Positions 10,585-20,825 of a stretch of DNA of 64,000 nt are shown in pieces. The notes below the pieces were generated by a model. The model saw only the letters and a program-made list of their open reading frames with translations, was not told the origin of the DNA and did no database searches. The position numbers were made by a program, and so were the translations under genes. This DNA comes from Diphasiastrum complanatum. Lineage: Eukaryota; Streptophyta; Lycopodiopsida; Lycopodiales; Lycopodiaceae. The DNA is taken from the NCBI GenBank assembly GCA_029204225.1, contig CM055098.1, forward strand, positions 24,185,367 to 24,249,366, given 5' to 3'. The stretch's first letter is position 1. Each line of letters opens with the position of its first letter.

Positions 10585-11370
10585 ATAATCCACAACACTA
10601 TGTCCACCACTGCAAGGATGACAAGTATAGCTGCCGAAATCTGGCCAGCAAGTTAGGCCATTGTAAATGGCTATCTCATGTGCCTCTCCAAATTGCAATA
10701 AATGCTCACCATCGACTGTAATAGATCCCAAGCTGTCCTCTGAAACCCTAGTAACTCCCATCTCGTCGCTGTCGAGGGCATGAACGCGGAGCTGGTCGAT
10801 GATGTCATAAAACTCTGACTGTCGCGAGGAGGTTCGGGCATTAAAATCCCCAGTAAGGAAAATATGCCCTCGCTCTGCAAATCGGGTGACAAATCAAGGT
10901 ATGGTGAGCCTGTGCCCTCTGCAAAGGATGAAGACTCTGGAGGAAAGTAACCTGTCCAAACCAATATCCTGTCCAACAATACAAATCCAGATACAACCTG
11001 CATGCTCATCGTGCCTGATGAACTCGATGCTCTGGCAGAGAGACTCTCTATATAGGCATGCAACCCCTCCGGATCCACGGCCACTAGCTGATCTAGTCTC
11101 GGGCCCGAATACGGAATCCCATCTGTATCCTGGAAAAATAGGTAAGCCTCTCTCCTGACTCTCGTGGGTCTCCATAAAAAACAGTAAATCTCTGCCAGTG
11201 ATGAAATCAATCAGGTCGCCAGCTATGGAGGATGAGTGTATACCATCGCAGTTCCATACTCCAATCCGGAGATGGTGTGGATGGGGCCCCGGGGCACTCC
11301 CAAACCCGGGGACCCCAAATACTTGGCACTGGGAGCTGCTAGGAGCACTATCAAGAAAGCGCACTCATCC
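10585..11370 (-). pseudogene. LINE ORF2 endonuclease (APE type), frameshifted
   Basis: In minus orientation the frame at 11364-10894 reads I-G-V-W-N-C-D-G-I-H and L-L-F-F-M-E-T-H-E-S (catalytic Glu), then G-S-G-G-V-A-C-L-Y. Other frames carry the G-D-F-N-A-R region near 10835 (spelt from the reverse complement) and G-G-H-S-V-V-D-Y at 10585. At least two frameshifts are needed. It continues at 6422 on the far side of the gypsy. Confidence 0.8.
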
Positions 11371-12130
11371 ATCGTGGTAGATTACTCGTCTGCCTGACTC
11401 ACAGGTTATCTGAAAGGCCTTACGCCTCTCCTCCACCTAGATATATGTGAGGTCATCGTCCATATAAATAGTGGTGCCACGTAGCTTAGCTCTGCATCGC
11501 AGAGCATCTCGTCGACTCTCTAGAGAAGTGAAACGGATAATGAGTGTGGCTGCATCTCTAGTGGTCCTCCATGTGGTATCTAGCCCATTTGTACTGTGCC
11601 TGAGAGTGGTGTCGAGAAAGCGTTTGGCTTCGGCCAAAGCATCATGTGTATCCGGGATCCCACGAACTCTAATGTTGTGTGCTTTTTGGTCTCGTGATTT
11701 CTCTTCCGAGATGGTGGCTGAGATAACCGAAGAGATGGGAGCGCTTGGTTTAGTGCCTTTTTTCAAAACTGATGCCCAAGAAAGGGCCACTTCTTGCTGC
11801 TTTTCAATCTTTGTCTCTAGTTCCCGTATCATATTGGTGGTAGACGCCGAAGCCGCAGCCTATTTAGTCCCGATGGATTGTTCGAGTGATGCAACTTTGG
11901 ATTGCAGTATGTTCTTCTCGTGAACCAAAGACGTAACCGTTCCTTTCAACTGCGAGATTTCCTACCGCAAAATCTAGAAATCTGCCCGGATTCGATCAAT
12001 CTGCCAAGAAGAGAACAATTCGGTTGATTTGGAGGGTGCATATAGGATGCTAGCTGTGGGTTGGGAGCTAGCAATGGTCGAGGTAGGAAGAATGGGATCG
12101 GAAACTAGAGGAGCAGATTCGTCGTCACAC
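11371..12130 (-). pseudogene. LINE ORF1-like protein
   Basis: A coiled-coil stretch (about 12090-11800, interrupted by stops) is followed by an open frame at 11832-11437 with N-I-R-V-R-G-I-P, then L-I-I-R-F-T-S and A-L-R-C-R-A-K-L-R-G-T-T-I-Y-M-D-D-D. This matches the frame at 63369-62968 upstream of the other LINE, including the RNA-binding-like N-I-R-V-R-G-(I/L)-P and I-(Y/F)-(M/I)-D-(D/E)-D motifs. ORF1 proteins of this kind bind LINE RNA. The start lies near the junction with the copia integrase. Confidence 0.65.
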
Positions 12131-12645
12131 AAGATAGGAATTCCTCCATCTTGCTTCCTATGATAAGGTATCTCTGTATCTGTATGACTTCCATCCTCAT
12201 CAAAGATTACATCCCTGCTTATGATGACTTTCTTAACCTCCAAGTCATATAAACTGTATCCCTTCTCTTGACTATCATATCCAAGGAATAAACACTTGGT
12301 TGCCTTAGAATCCAATTTGCTCCTGGAATCCTTAGGTATGTGAGCATAAGCAATACATCCAAACACTTTCAAATGACTTACATCTGGTTTTCGACCCATA
12401 TAAGCTGGAGACCGATTCTCTACAACCTTTGTAGGACTTCGATTCAAAAGATAAACCACCGTCTTAACTGCTTCATCCCAAAACATATTTGGAAGATTTT
12501 TACTCTTGAGCATACTCCTCGCAGTATCCACTACAGACCGGTTCTTTCTTTCCGCAACTCCATTTTGTTGAGGCGTGTTCGTGTTTGCAAAGTATCTCTT
12601 TATACCATGATCCTTGCAAAACACTCGAAATTCCGTAGAAAGATA
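12131..12645 (-). pseudogene. Copia integrase, C-terminal part
   Basis: The minus strand reads E-Y-L-S-T-E-F from 12650, then F-C-K-D-H-G-I-K-R, N-T-P-Q-Q-N-G-V-A-E-R-K-N-R (with the catalytic Glu), R-S-M-L-K-S, V-F-G-C-I-A-Y-A-H-I-P and C-L-F-L-G-Y. It passes into LINE sequence at about 12130. Upstream it is cut by the composite element at 12651. The N-terminal integrase lies beyond that element at 17985-18215. Confidence 0.9.
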
Positions 12646-12650
12646 CTCTC

Positions 12651-12840
12651 AGTTACGAATAGAGCCACAGTTGATCTAGAGCTAAGCTATGAAAGCATCA
12701 CATAAGCAAGACTTAAGCTATGAAAGCAGCACATAAGCAAGACTTAACCCTAGAAAGCAGGAAAGAGAGAGATTAAGGAAACTAAAGAGAGATCAATATC
12801 ATCACCTGAATAACAAGTGACACAATTTCCCTACTTATAG
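12651..12840 (-). repeat. Partial LTR (R-U5 side), AG..CT family
   Basis: Matches the right part of the LTR at 12922-13372 from the terminal AGTTACG to the TATA-like CTATAAG, where it stops. It carries an extra tandem copy of about 32 bp (the AGCTATGAAAGCA block). Confidence 0.85.
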
Positions 12841-12921
12841 AGTCTTGCATGAGAGACTTGGTATTTCGAACGGACGCTAAGAGACAGTTCGTCTTGAGAT
12901 CGGACTAGTGCTCTGATACCA
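12841..12921 (-). other. Short leader and primer-binding site
   Basis: On the minus strand TGGTATCAGAGC (12921-12910) follows the LTR end directly. It is complementary to the 3' end of plant initiator tRNA-Met. About 69 bp of leader follow, then the partial LTR at 12840, so the whole internal region between leader and U3 is deleted. Confidence 0.8.
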
Positions 12922-13372
12922 AGTTACGAACGTAGCCACGGCTGATCTAGATTTAGTCTATGAAAGCATCACATAAGCAAGACTTAACCCTAGAAAGCAG
13001 GAGAGAGAAAGCTTAAAGAGACTAAAGAAGGAGATCATATCATAAGCCAAGTAACAAATGACACAGAATCCCTACTTATAGCCAAGAGGAAGCCCTAAAA
13101 GGAAGCTTCAAGTGGCTAGGGCCAAACTGAGAGGGAAAATAGTGCGTCCTCCAAGAAGGCCCCCACTCTCAGTAATATGACCAAATAACCAATATAGTGA
13201 ATCATAGGGCCCAAGGCCAATAATATGGTCTAAATGTCAATAATAGGCCCCAAAACCAACCATATAGTCTAAATGTCAAATAATGAATAAAAAAGGGCCC
13301 AAAGCCTGCCTATGCATAAAGTAAAGTAAATGTACATGGACATGGCGAATGTAATGAGCCGAGTCCATAACT
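12922..13372 (-). repeat. Full LTR (451 bp), AG..CT family
   Basis: Ends AGTTACGAACG and GTCCATAACT as read on the plus strand. Closely similar, and equal in length, to the LTR at 29527-29977. It is followed on the minus strand by the PBS. Unlike a 3' LTR it has no polypurine tract on its outer side (13373), where sequence next to the hAT gene starts. Confidence 0.9.
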
Positions 13373-13550
13373 CATACTACACTGTAAATACTAAACAGCT
13401 CAAGAGTCAATGCTCATCTAGTGACATGAACATCGTAGTGTCATCTACAGACTAGTAACTAGTAATTACAATGACCTAATGTACATACTACAATCATCTG
13501 AAGACTGACATCAATGAGCACTGAGCAGGGCCCAGGCTGCAGTGAGCACT

Positions 13551-16500
13551 CTAAGCTCTCCTACGCCTGAGTCTCCTCCCACTCGCTGGTGGTGCTGTGG
13601 AGCCTGCTGTGGCCTCTTGAGTGGTAGGCTCAGCTGCGAAATCCTCATCAGAGGCAGAGGTATGATGCCCCTCATCCTCATTCCCGCCCTCCTCGGACTC
13701 CTCATCCTCATACTCCTCCTCCTCTGAGGACTCTGACCCTGACAATGCCTCAGACTTAGACTCAGACTCGTCCTCGGGGCTATGAGCACGGGAGCTGCTA
13801 GCCTCTCCTGCCCTCCTCCTACGCTCTGCTTGAGTGACAGGCCCTGCATAATGCACACAAAGAGGGACAAACGTGTTATTGCCTGCAAATTAGTAAATTA
13901 CAATTTACGATAATTAGTAACTTCAAACTTCGAAAATGTAATTCAAGAACTGTCACCTTACTACTTAGACAATCCTAATTTCTCACCTGCACTCTGCATG
14001 GCCTCCTCATGGAGGAATGCGTACACGTCCTCCTCTGACTAGTCTCTCGGTGGCAACTCTGGAACCTTTGCCACATCGATCAGATCCGGATTAACCTACG
14101 CACATGTCACAATGCACATTGAAATCAAGACAATTTAACAAAATTTGGAGGGCCGAGTCCCGACAAAAGTTAAAATTTAGCTACATAGTACATTCTAGTA
14201 TCTACTATGTAGTATGTAGTATGTAATATGATCTATTTAGTATAATAGTATCTACTAATTGCCAACTGGGTCCTGCCACCTGGGATGATGGATCACATGT
14301 TAGAATGTAGAAATTATAATTTATGGTGTACAAGTTACCTGGATAGGCTCTGCAGTGGTCTGGAGTCTACCCAAAAGTCTCAGGTTGGCGTGTACGTACA
14401 CCAACCTCTCCCACTGCGCTGATGATAGTCGATTCCTCTTCTTCGTGTGAATCATGGAATGGACACTCCAGTTCCTCTCAGAAGCGACTGCAGTGCAGTC
14501 CTGTGAGAGAATCCTGATGGCAAGGCAACGCAATTTGGGGACATCAACCCCAAACTTCGACCACCATGACACGGGACGTAGCTGGCCTGAATCACAGTTC
14601 AAGGGGCCGTTAGTACTTACTACTAGCAACTTGAAAGATGCAACCAAGTTCCAAGTTACAATATGATTGACTACCTGTGCAGTAAAATGTGAAGTAACAA
14701 GTTTAAACTGTAATGGACCATGCCACATGGTCAGTTTATTACCCTCTCTCAAAAGCGCCGGGCCAGTGGCGAACTCCAAGGTCTCCTGCCTGAAAATCTG
14801 AAGCTCATCCAGCAGGTTATCCTGCTTGCGTACATCAGGATAAACTCGGGAGATATAGGCATTCCAGCCATCCCTAAGCTCCCTATCTGTGAACTGCTCC
14901 TCATTCCTCCAAAGTGGATGGAGTATGTGGGCCATGGCATGCAGGGGCCTATGAAACCACTCCCACCTGCTCAACCAAAGGAGCCGGACCTCCGTAAGCC
15001 TGCAAGAATTAAGATTCAAGAGTCAAGACACAATAATAATTATACAATATAGTACAATGTACATGATAGACCAATCATCATAGTACATACTGCATACTAC
15101 TGTCTACATACTACATTTGAAATTTGAATCTTGATTCTTGATATATATAATACCTCTCTGGGCTAATGGTTGTGCAAAGCCTCAACTGCTCGCCCAGCCT
15201 GTCCACGAACTTGTACAAGAGGCCCAATGTGCAGCCCTCTCGATTTGTAAGGCGCAGGACAGTGTCGATGGGCTGTAGGCCCACCACAATGGATCGAGCC
15301 TCATCCCAAAATGGTGAATGCATAACAGTCCGCTCGAATCTCTTACTCTTGGGCTTCTGTGACGGCCCCCACTGCGCCCAATCAACAGCAACAACCATCT
15401 GCCTCAAGCCCTGATGAACTTTCAGCAGTCGTTCCAGGACCAGGAACATAAATGCAAACCTGCATAGATGATAGGGCACATTGCACAAGTGACAAATTCT
15501 AAGTTCTAACTTCTGACAAGAGTCAAGAGTCAAGACAATACATGGCACATGCATCATTGCATGAAATATTTACCACTACTAACTAAACAGTAAATAGTAA
15601 ATACTTACCAAGTTCCAACAGTCTACAGAAGCGCATTCAAGAATCAAATTTGAGTTGCAACTTGCATACCTGGTGGGGGCAGGTCTCAAGACATCCCTGA
15701 ACATGGCTAGGAGCCTAGGCTTCTTGGTGACAAATCTCACCAAGAACCGTACAGTACACACCACCTCTGCAATCCATGGAATCTTGGCCACATCCTCAAT
15801 CAACAAGTCCAGGCAATGTGCAGCACAAGGTGTCCAAAAGATGTGGGGGTAGGTCTCATTAACGAGCCTACCCAGCAGTTTGACGCATTATCTGTGACCA
15901 CCTGCACAACCATACAATGCAATGTGCAATGTGCATGAGTTTGGAATTCCGAATTCAAGACTCAAGTGCTCAGTGGCAACTGCTTAGACTTTAGTAAACC
16001 ATAATCCACTGTTAATCAATCCGAAATCGCCATTGAACAATGAACATTCAACATTGACATTTACAAATTAGTAATTACCTGTAACCTAATACCATTTAAG
16101 TTTTAACATTATAGGTAAACCGTAAACCGTAAATTGTAATAAGTATAATATATATACCTGTACAACGTGTTGTGGTCCGACCTCCTCAATGGCAGCTCGA
16201 ATATGTGAGACCATGTACTCGCCCGTGACTGCCTCCCCATAGGTGTCGATGGATCTGAGAAACATCGTCCCCATGCACGAAGACACCAGGATATTCAATA
16301 TGTGGCGCCTCCTCGTATCGCTCCAACCATCAGATATGATGGTGCAACCATACCTAGTTGAAAGTTCACAGGTGACAAGTGACAAGTCAGTGGACCGTGG
16401 TCACGACTCACTTACAGGTGACAAAACAAGATGAATCATGATTCATGACAGATCCGAGAGGAATCAGGATAGGTCTTAAATTGTAAATTGTAATTCAAAT

Positions 16501-17389
16501 TTCATGGCAAATTCCAATGATAAATGATCATTTGAATATTCATGATTAAACATAAATAGCTAGCTGCAGCCTGCAAATTGCAATTAACAAGTAATTTACA
16601 ATTAACGCCTGCAATTTAAGTTTTAACAATCATCATAAAGTCTTTAAAGTTTAGAGTAAATAAAGTTAAAAGCAACCTCAGCCTCTGCCATGGCTTTGGG
16701 AGCGAAGCTGGACACATAGTACTCCCTACCCCCCATCTGTGTAGTGCGGCCCCGTCTACCTCTCCCTCTCTCAGGTGGATGATGTGGTGCCGATATGGTC
16801 ATGGCTGGAGGTGGTGTCGAAGATCCTGCACCAGAAGGCGGGTCAGACCGGGTACTAGGCCCTGCCTCATCTGCAGCTCTGTCCTCTGGGCCATCGGAAG
16901 CGAGGGGTGAGCGGATGGCAACTGGGGGGCGTGATGTGGTGGCCTCTAGCTGTGTCGCCGTGACTGCATCTCGATCTGCCAAAAAAGACACATTTGAAAT
17001 TACAATAGAATCTAAAAATTAGATGATCAATGAAATTGAAACTTCAAACTTGATGTATCATGTGAGCTAAAAGTTAAAGCTTAAAACTTGATCAATGTTT
17101 GAACTTTGAAGTGTAAGAGTCTTAGAGTTGAATGTTTACCTCTCGGTCTGGGCCCCATCCTCGAAGGGCCAACCTCCTCCGATGCGACAGGAGTGAGTAG
17201 CGTGTCAGGAGCATGCATGCAAGGGGCAATCTCGTACCCCCTCGAACATAACAAATGTGCCCTGATGCGTGTGGGCCCTCCAGTGTAAGACTGGTGACAG
17301 TATCTGCAAGTCCATCTCTTCGTGCCCGATGTGCCATAGGCCGCAGCGATGGTGACGTGATCCCATAAGGGATTCCTATCCCTCGGCAT
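13551..17389 (-). pseudogene. hAT-type transposase (BED finger, DUF659, dimerisation domain) with introns
   Basis: Predicted GT-AG exons, in order: 17389-17140 (BED finger, W-T-C-R-Y-C..H), 16975-16677 (Pro/Ser-rich linker), 16353-16158 (DUF659, I-I-S-D-G-W-S-D), 15901-15670 (V-V-T-D-N-A-S-N-C, C-A-A-H-C-L-D), 15459-15154, 14999-14743, 14586-14339 (hAT C-terminal domain, A-S-E-R-N-W-S), 14095-13987 and 13843-13551 (acidic Ser/Glu tail). Most exon phases agree. It is broken: the region between the linker and DUF659 is missing (phase clash), a frameshift lies after N-C near 15880, and a TAG lies in the 109-bp exon. A TACTAAC branch site precedes the 14586 acceptor. No hAT terminal inverted repeats were recognised. 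Confidence 0.85.
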
Positions 17390-17410
17390 GGTGGCCCTCT
17401 CTCTCTCTCT

Positions 17411-17655
17411 GTGGGGGCCTTCTTGGAGGGCGCACTATTTTCCCTCTCAGTTTGGTCCTAGCCACTGGAAGCTTCCTTTTAGGGCTTCCTCTTGGCTATA
17501 AGTAGGGATTCTGTGTCATTTGTTACTTGGCTTATGATATGATCTCCTTCTTTAGTCTCTTTAAGCTTTCTCTCTCCTGCTTTCTAGGGTTAAGTCTTGC
17601 TTATGTGATGCTTTCATAGACTAAATCTAGATCAGCCATGGCTACGTTCATAACT
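17411..17655 (+). repeat. Partial LTR in opposite orientation, AG..CT family
   Basis: Plus-strand sequence starting GTGGGGGCCTTCTTGGAGG and ending TTCATAACT matches the right half of the family LTR, including CTATAAGTAGGG. It faces away from the LTR at 12922-13372, so the hAT gene lies between inverted LTR copies. A (CT)n run (17397-17410) precedes it. Confidence 0.85.
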
Positions 17656-17826
17656 TGCACACCCCCCCCCCCCCCTTCTCTCTCTCTCGGGCGCGAACAG
17701 AATCCCGAGGGCCGATGGAATCGTTTTAGGGCCAGACGGTTCGAACGATTCGAATGGTTCGAACCGGGTTCGAACGATTCGATGGTTCGAACCGTAAAAG
17801 GCGGTTCGAACCGCGATTCGATGCAA
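17656..17826. repeat. Palindrome-rich module (GGTTCGAACC type)
   Basis: After a poly-C run come repeated GGTTCGAACC and TTCGAACGATTCGA motifs, ending CGCGATTCGATGCAACC. The reverse complement starts GGTTGCATCGAATCGCGG, which resembles the start of the module at 24327. It sits between two LTR fragments. Confidence 0.6.
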
Positions 17827-17827
17827 C

Positions 17828-17984
17828 CTTGGTCCAAATGGCCTAATAATGAGTAATAAGGCCAAAGGCCAACCATATAGTCTAAGTGTCACAAATGAAT
17901 AAAAAAGGGCCCAAGGCCTGCTTATGCATAAAGTAAAGTAAATGTAAATGGATACGGCGAATGTAATGAGCCGAGTCCATAACT
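17828..17984 (-). repeat. Partial LTR (U3 side), AG..CT family
   Basis: From TTGGTCCAAATGG to CATAACT (plus strand) this matches the U3 part of the family LTR. Its outer edge touches the CTCTC duplication, so it is the 5' end of the composite element. Confidence 0.85.
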
Positions 17985-18215
17985 CTCTCCCCCTTTGTCT
18001 GAGTGAAGTATCTTGATTTGTCTATCTGTTTCTTTCTCCACAATGTCTTAAATGCTTCACCCTTATTCTTGAGAAGATAGATCCATGTCTTCCTAGAATA
18101 GTCATCCAAAAAACACCATGAAGTAACTTGCTCCCCCATAAGACTACTTTTCATAGGACCACACAAATCTGTATGAACAACTTTCCCCCTTTTTTTTGCA
18201 TTTTTTTGGCTTTTT
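17985..18215 (-). pseudogene. Copia integrase, N-terminal core
   Basis: The minus strand reads V-V-H-T-D-L-C-G-P-M-K-S (catalytic Asp), L-D-D-Y-S-R-K-T-W-I-Y-L-L-K-N-K and E-A-F-K, then I-L-H-S-D-K-G-G-E after a frame change. It ends at the composite insertion. Its upstream side is lost in a T-rich junction near 18200 next to the plus-strand gypsy. Confidence 0.9.
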
Positions 18216-18886
18216 TGCACCCTAAAGCACTTTTTATTAAAAAAAAAAAAAAATCATAATATAATAGTGCCGCTTTGGTACCGCATTTTCCAGGGCAGCA
18301 TCATAATGGTGGTGCCATGGGGCACTATGATATATTGGCAGATTTATTGGGTAATACCTATTGGACTTTCTAGCCGCCTATTTGGAGGAGGTTTCAGCAC
18401 TTTTTTGTTAGCATTTGTTTGCTGGGTTTTGAAAGTCTTCCAGATACTCCATCACCCCATTTTTTAGGCTATTTTCAACTTCATTTGCTGGTTTTTCAAG
18501 TCAGCATCTACCGTTCTTCTTAGCGCCTGTTTGGAGCTTATTTTGCACATATTTCATCAACAATTGTTTGCTGGTTTTTGGCCTACGTTCTAGCCTTGCA
18601 TCGCCAAAGATAGGTGACATTGACATATTTTTTCACACTTTTGATTGCTGGTTTCTAGGATAGATTTGCAATATTATTGCCTTCTTTGAATGTTATTTTC
18701 CTGGTTTTTGGGGGCAACAACCAGTTGGATACCTATCTTTGGCTGATTTCCCTTGTTTGAGAGCACACTTATCATTGTTGTGAATACTACTAGTGTGATT
18801 TGTGTTCCTCGAGCATAATTCGGGTGATGACAAGAGACCTCTCCCTTCGTTATATAGATCTTTGAACATCTATTTCACTCTTAGTA
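18216..18886 (+). other. Leader (5' UTR) of degenerate plus-strand gypsy
   Basis: A poly-A run (about 18238-18253) is followed by TTGGTACCGCATTTTCC (18275-18291), which resembles a decayed initiator-tRNA PBS. About 590 bp of T-rich leader with repeated TTTGCTGGTTTT motifs follow, then the gag start. No LTR was recognised to the left. Confidence 0.5.
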
Positions 18887-19345
18887 ATGGTTCGGAATGA
18901 TGATCCTACGTATCAAGATCCTTTGATTGATCTCATACATTCTCATATGGTAGCCCCATTCTCGGAGTTTCACTATGCCCTTGTCATCTTGATCACTCAA
19001 ATGACATCCTTATCTACAAAAGTTACCTCACTTATGGCATCTTCTAGCTCTACTTCAGGTCTCAAGCCTCCTAATCCTTTTAGACCACCACTTATTAGGT
19101 CTCGTGATCCTTTTATACGACCTATCGCTCCATTCATGGCTTGAGAATTTAAGGATAAGGTAAAACTTTTCCTTTACTCTAGTTCTTCTAATGGGAATGA
19201 GCTCAAGTTGGGGATTTATTGCCTTACATTTCCCAAGACAGACCTATAGCACATCCATCTAGTTGCCTTCAATCGTGCGACTACTTGGTGGCGTGCTCTC
19301 CACACCAGACGACGTCTCACGTTAGCCTCACTTCTTGGTACGAGT
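18887..19345 (+). pseudogene. Gypsy gag remnant
   Basis: Starts M-V-R-N-D-D-P-T-Y-Q, then a coiled stretch (L-S-T-K-V-T-S-L-M-A-S-S-S) and, after a stop at 19142, E-F-K-D-K-V-K-L-F..R-A-T-T-W-W-R. The A-T-(T/W)-W-W-R motif is shared with gag at 33716-34315. Cut at 19345 by the LTR at 19346. Protease and pol continue at 26429. Confidence 0.75.
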
Positions 19346-19755
19346 AGTTACGAATGAAGCCACAATTGATCTAGAGCTAAGCTATTAAAGCATCACATAA
19401 GCAAGACTTAACCCTAGAAAGCAGGTTAGAGAGATTAAGGAGACTAAAGAGAGAGATCAATATCATCAGCTGAGTAACAAATGACACAGATTCCCTACTT
19501 ATAGCCTAGAGGAAGCCCTAAAAGGAAGCTTCCAGTGGTTAGGGCCCAATTGGGAGGGATAATAGTGCGCCCTCCAAGAAGGCCCCCACTCTCCAGTAAT
19601 ATGTCCAAATGTCCAAATAATGAATAATACGGCCCAAGGCCAACCATATAGTCTAATTGTCAATAATGAATAAAAAAGGGCCCAAGGCCTGCTTATGCAT
19701 AAAGTAAAGTAAATGTAAATGGGTGTGGCGAACATAATGAGCCAAGTACATAACT
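19346..19755 (-). repeat. 3' LTR (410 bp), AG..CT family
   Basis: Begins AGTTACGAATG and ends GTACATAACT on the plus strand. On the minus strand a GTGTCGGGGAG polypurine tract precedes it directly. TATA-like CTATAAG near 19498. Confidence 0.9.
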
Positions 19756-20090
19756 CTCCCCGACACAAAAAAAAAGACCCAACTGCTGAAAAGGAACTGG
19801 ATCAAACAACAGTAAGCCTTGGTGCATCAACAACTAGAGCAGCACTTGATGTAGAGGAATCAACAAGTGCAGCAAGAGCACGAGCCTAATCCGCAAGTGA
19901 TGGTGTATGATAAAAGACATTAATAGGCTCCCATGTGGCCTCCTCAACAAGACGACCATCACACTGGACCAAAAACTGAATTTGTCGGCGGCATCGACTA
20001 TGGTGAAGTTGAACCTGGTGAATGGCAGCTGGTAAGAAAGGGAACAGCTCAGGATCAACATCGTGGTGACGAAGGGAACATCTCGGCCAC
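19756..20090 (-). pseudogene. Chromodomain remnant
   Basis: The minus-strand frame reads P-E-L-F-P-F-L-P-A-A-I, I-Q-F-L-V-Q-C-D-G-R-L-V-E-E-A-T-W-E-P-I and Y-H-T-P-S-L-A-D-Q-A-R-A-L-A-A-L. It parallels the chromodomain at 30022-30290. It is the only recognisable integrase-side part of this element. Confidence 0.85.
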
Positions 20091-20820
20091 GTCATCTGAA
20101 AGCAAGCAATATGGAACAACCAGGAATGCCAAGGAACCAGAAGAAGATCAAGCAACAACCAGGAATGCCAAGGTATTCGTAATGCCCAAGATAGTAGAGG
20201 ATCAGCCCAAAAGATATCCAAAAAGGTAGAACTGCATCAGCAACGGGAAGCCAATAAGGAAACTGGAAAGGAGACGGACACTCATCCCAAATAGCTGCAT
20301 CATACACGTAACCATCAGCCATATGTGCAAACTCAGTGATATAGGTGCGCCAAGAAAAGATAGCAGCATCGGAAGACCAGCACCAAGGAGTAGGAACATA
20401 AGCAGGATGACAAGCACGCTGTAATAGCATGGAAAAGCAAGCGATATGCCAGGAAACATGGAGCATAAAGAGATCATTCTGACAAAGGATAGCTAGAATG
20501 GAAAAATGTGCACTAGCATGGTCAAAAGCCCAAGTTATCCATAAGGCCCATGAATGAGAAGTAGCAATGGCACATGGTACCCTCAAGGCCCATATCACGA
20601 GAAGAGCAGCATGCCAAAAGCTCTAGAAGGTCCAAGAAATCAATGTATCATCTAAAAAGACATGATGCATGAAAACCGTAGCAACAAATCTAGAAATGGT
20701 AGAGGCCCCAACTGAAAAACTATAGCTGAAATACTCATCCAGAAAGACCTCATATGGACATACCAATCCATCATAGGATGCAACAAAAACAGATGGAGAA
20801 TCGGATGACCTATTGAAATT
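20091..20820 (-). other. Unrecognised segment replacing pol
   Basis: Lies where RT, RNase H and integrase should be. An open frame runs 20598-20092 but is hydrophobic and of low complexity. A GGAATGCCAAGG motif is tandemly repeated (near 20123 and 20163). An A-H-M-A-D-G-Y-V-Y-D phrase resembles H-M-A-Y-G-Y-T-F-H-D in the neighbouring 439-codon frame, so it may be a decayed copy of the same accessory region. No function is assigned. Confidence 0.35.
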
Positions 20821-20825
20821 GCACC

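Larger units (their letters stand above)
5346..12130 (-). mobile_element. LINE (non-LTR retrotransposon), RT-deleted, split by a gypsy insertion
   Basis: In minus orientation it consists of an ORF1-like region (12130-11371), an endonuclease (11364-10585 and 6422-about 6140) and a C-terminal Cys/His domain (6140-5599), then a 3' UTR with a hairpin and a (CT)n tail at 5346-5400. The whole RT is missing. The gypsy 6423-10584 splits the endonuclease. It appears inserted in the copia after the integrase. The 5' boundary near 12130 is approximate, and no TSD was found. Confidence 0.75.
12651..17984 (-). mobile_element. Composite AG..CT-LTR element with hAT gene (TSD CTCTC)
   Basis: The outer edges are LTR ends: AGTTACG at 12651 and CATAACT at 17984 (plus strand). 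CTCTC repeats at 12646-12650 and 17985-17989. Removing everything between, plus one TSD, rejoins the copia integrase in frame across its D-K-G-G-E-Y-L-S motif. Inside lie a partial LTR, a full LTR, a hAT pseudogene, an inverted partial LTR, a palindrome-rich module and a partial LTR. No gag or pol is present, so the inside has been rearranged since insertion. Confidence 0.85.

Noticed and set aside
13542-17288. Plus-strand frames across the hAT gene (for example 14720-15052, 16795-17022)
   Set aside because: Antisense shadows of the minus-strand exons, without family match.
17690-17826. tRNA gene suggested by GGTTCGAACC (B-box-like)
   Set aside because: No A box at the right spacing, no cloverleaf, and several tandem copies of the word.
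19341-19345. CGAGT before 19346 and TGAGT after 26428 as a TSD pair
   Set aside because: They flank different elements and differ by one base. Chance is a fair explanation.
20202-20598. Hydrophobic frame as a membrane or envelope-like protein
   Set aside because: Low-complexity hydrophobicity from a T-rich strand, no signal peptide pattern and no family motifs.
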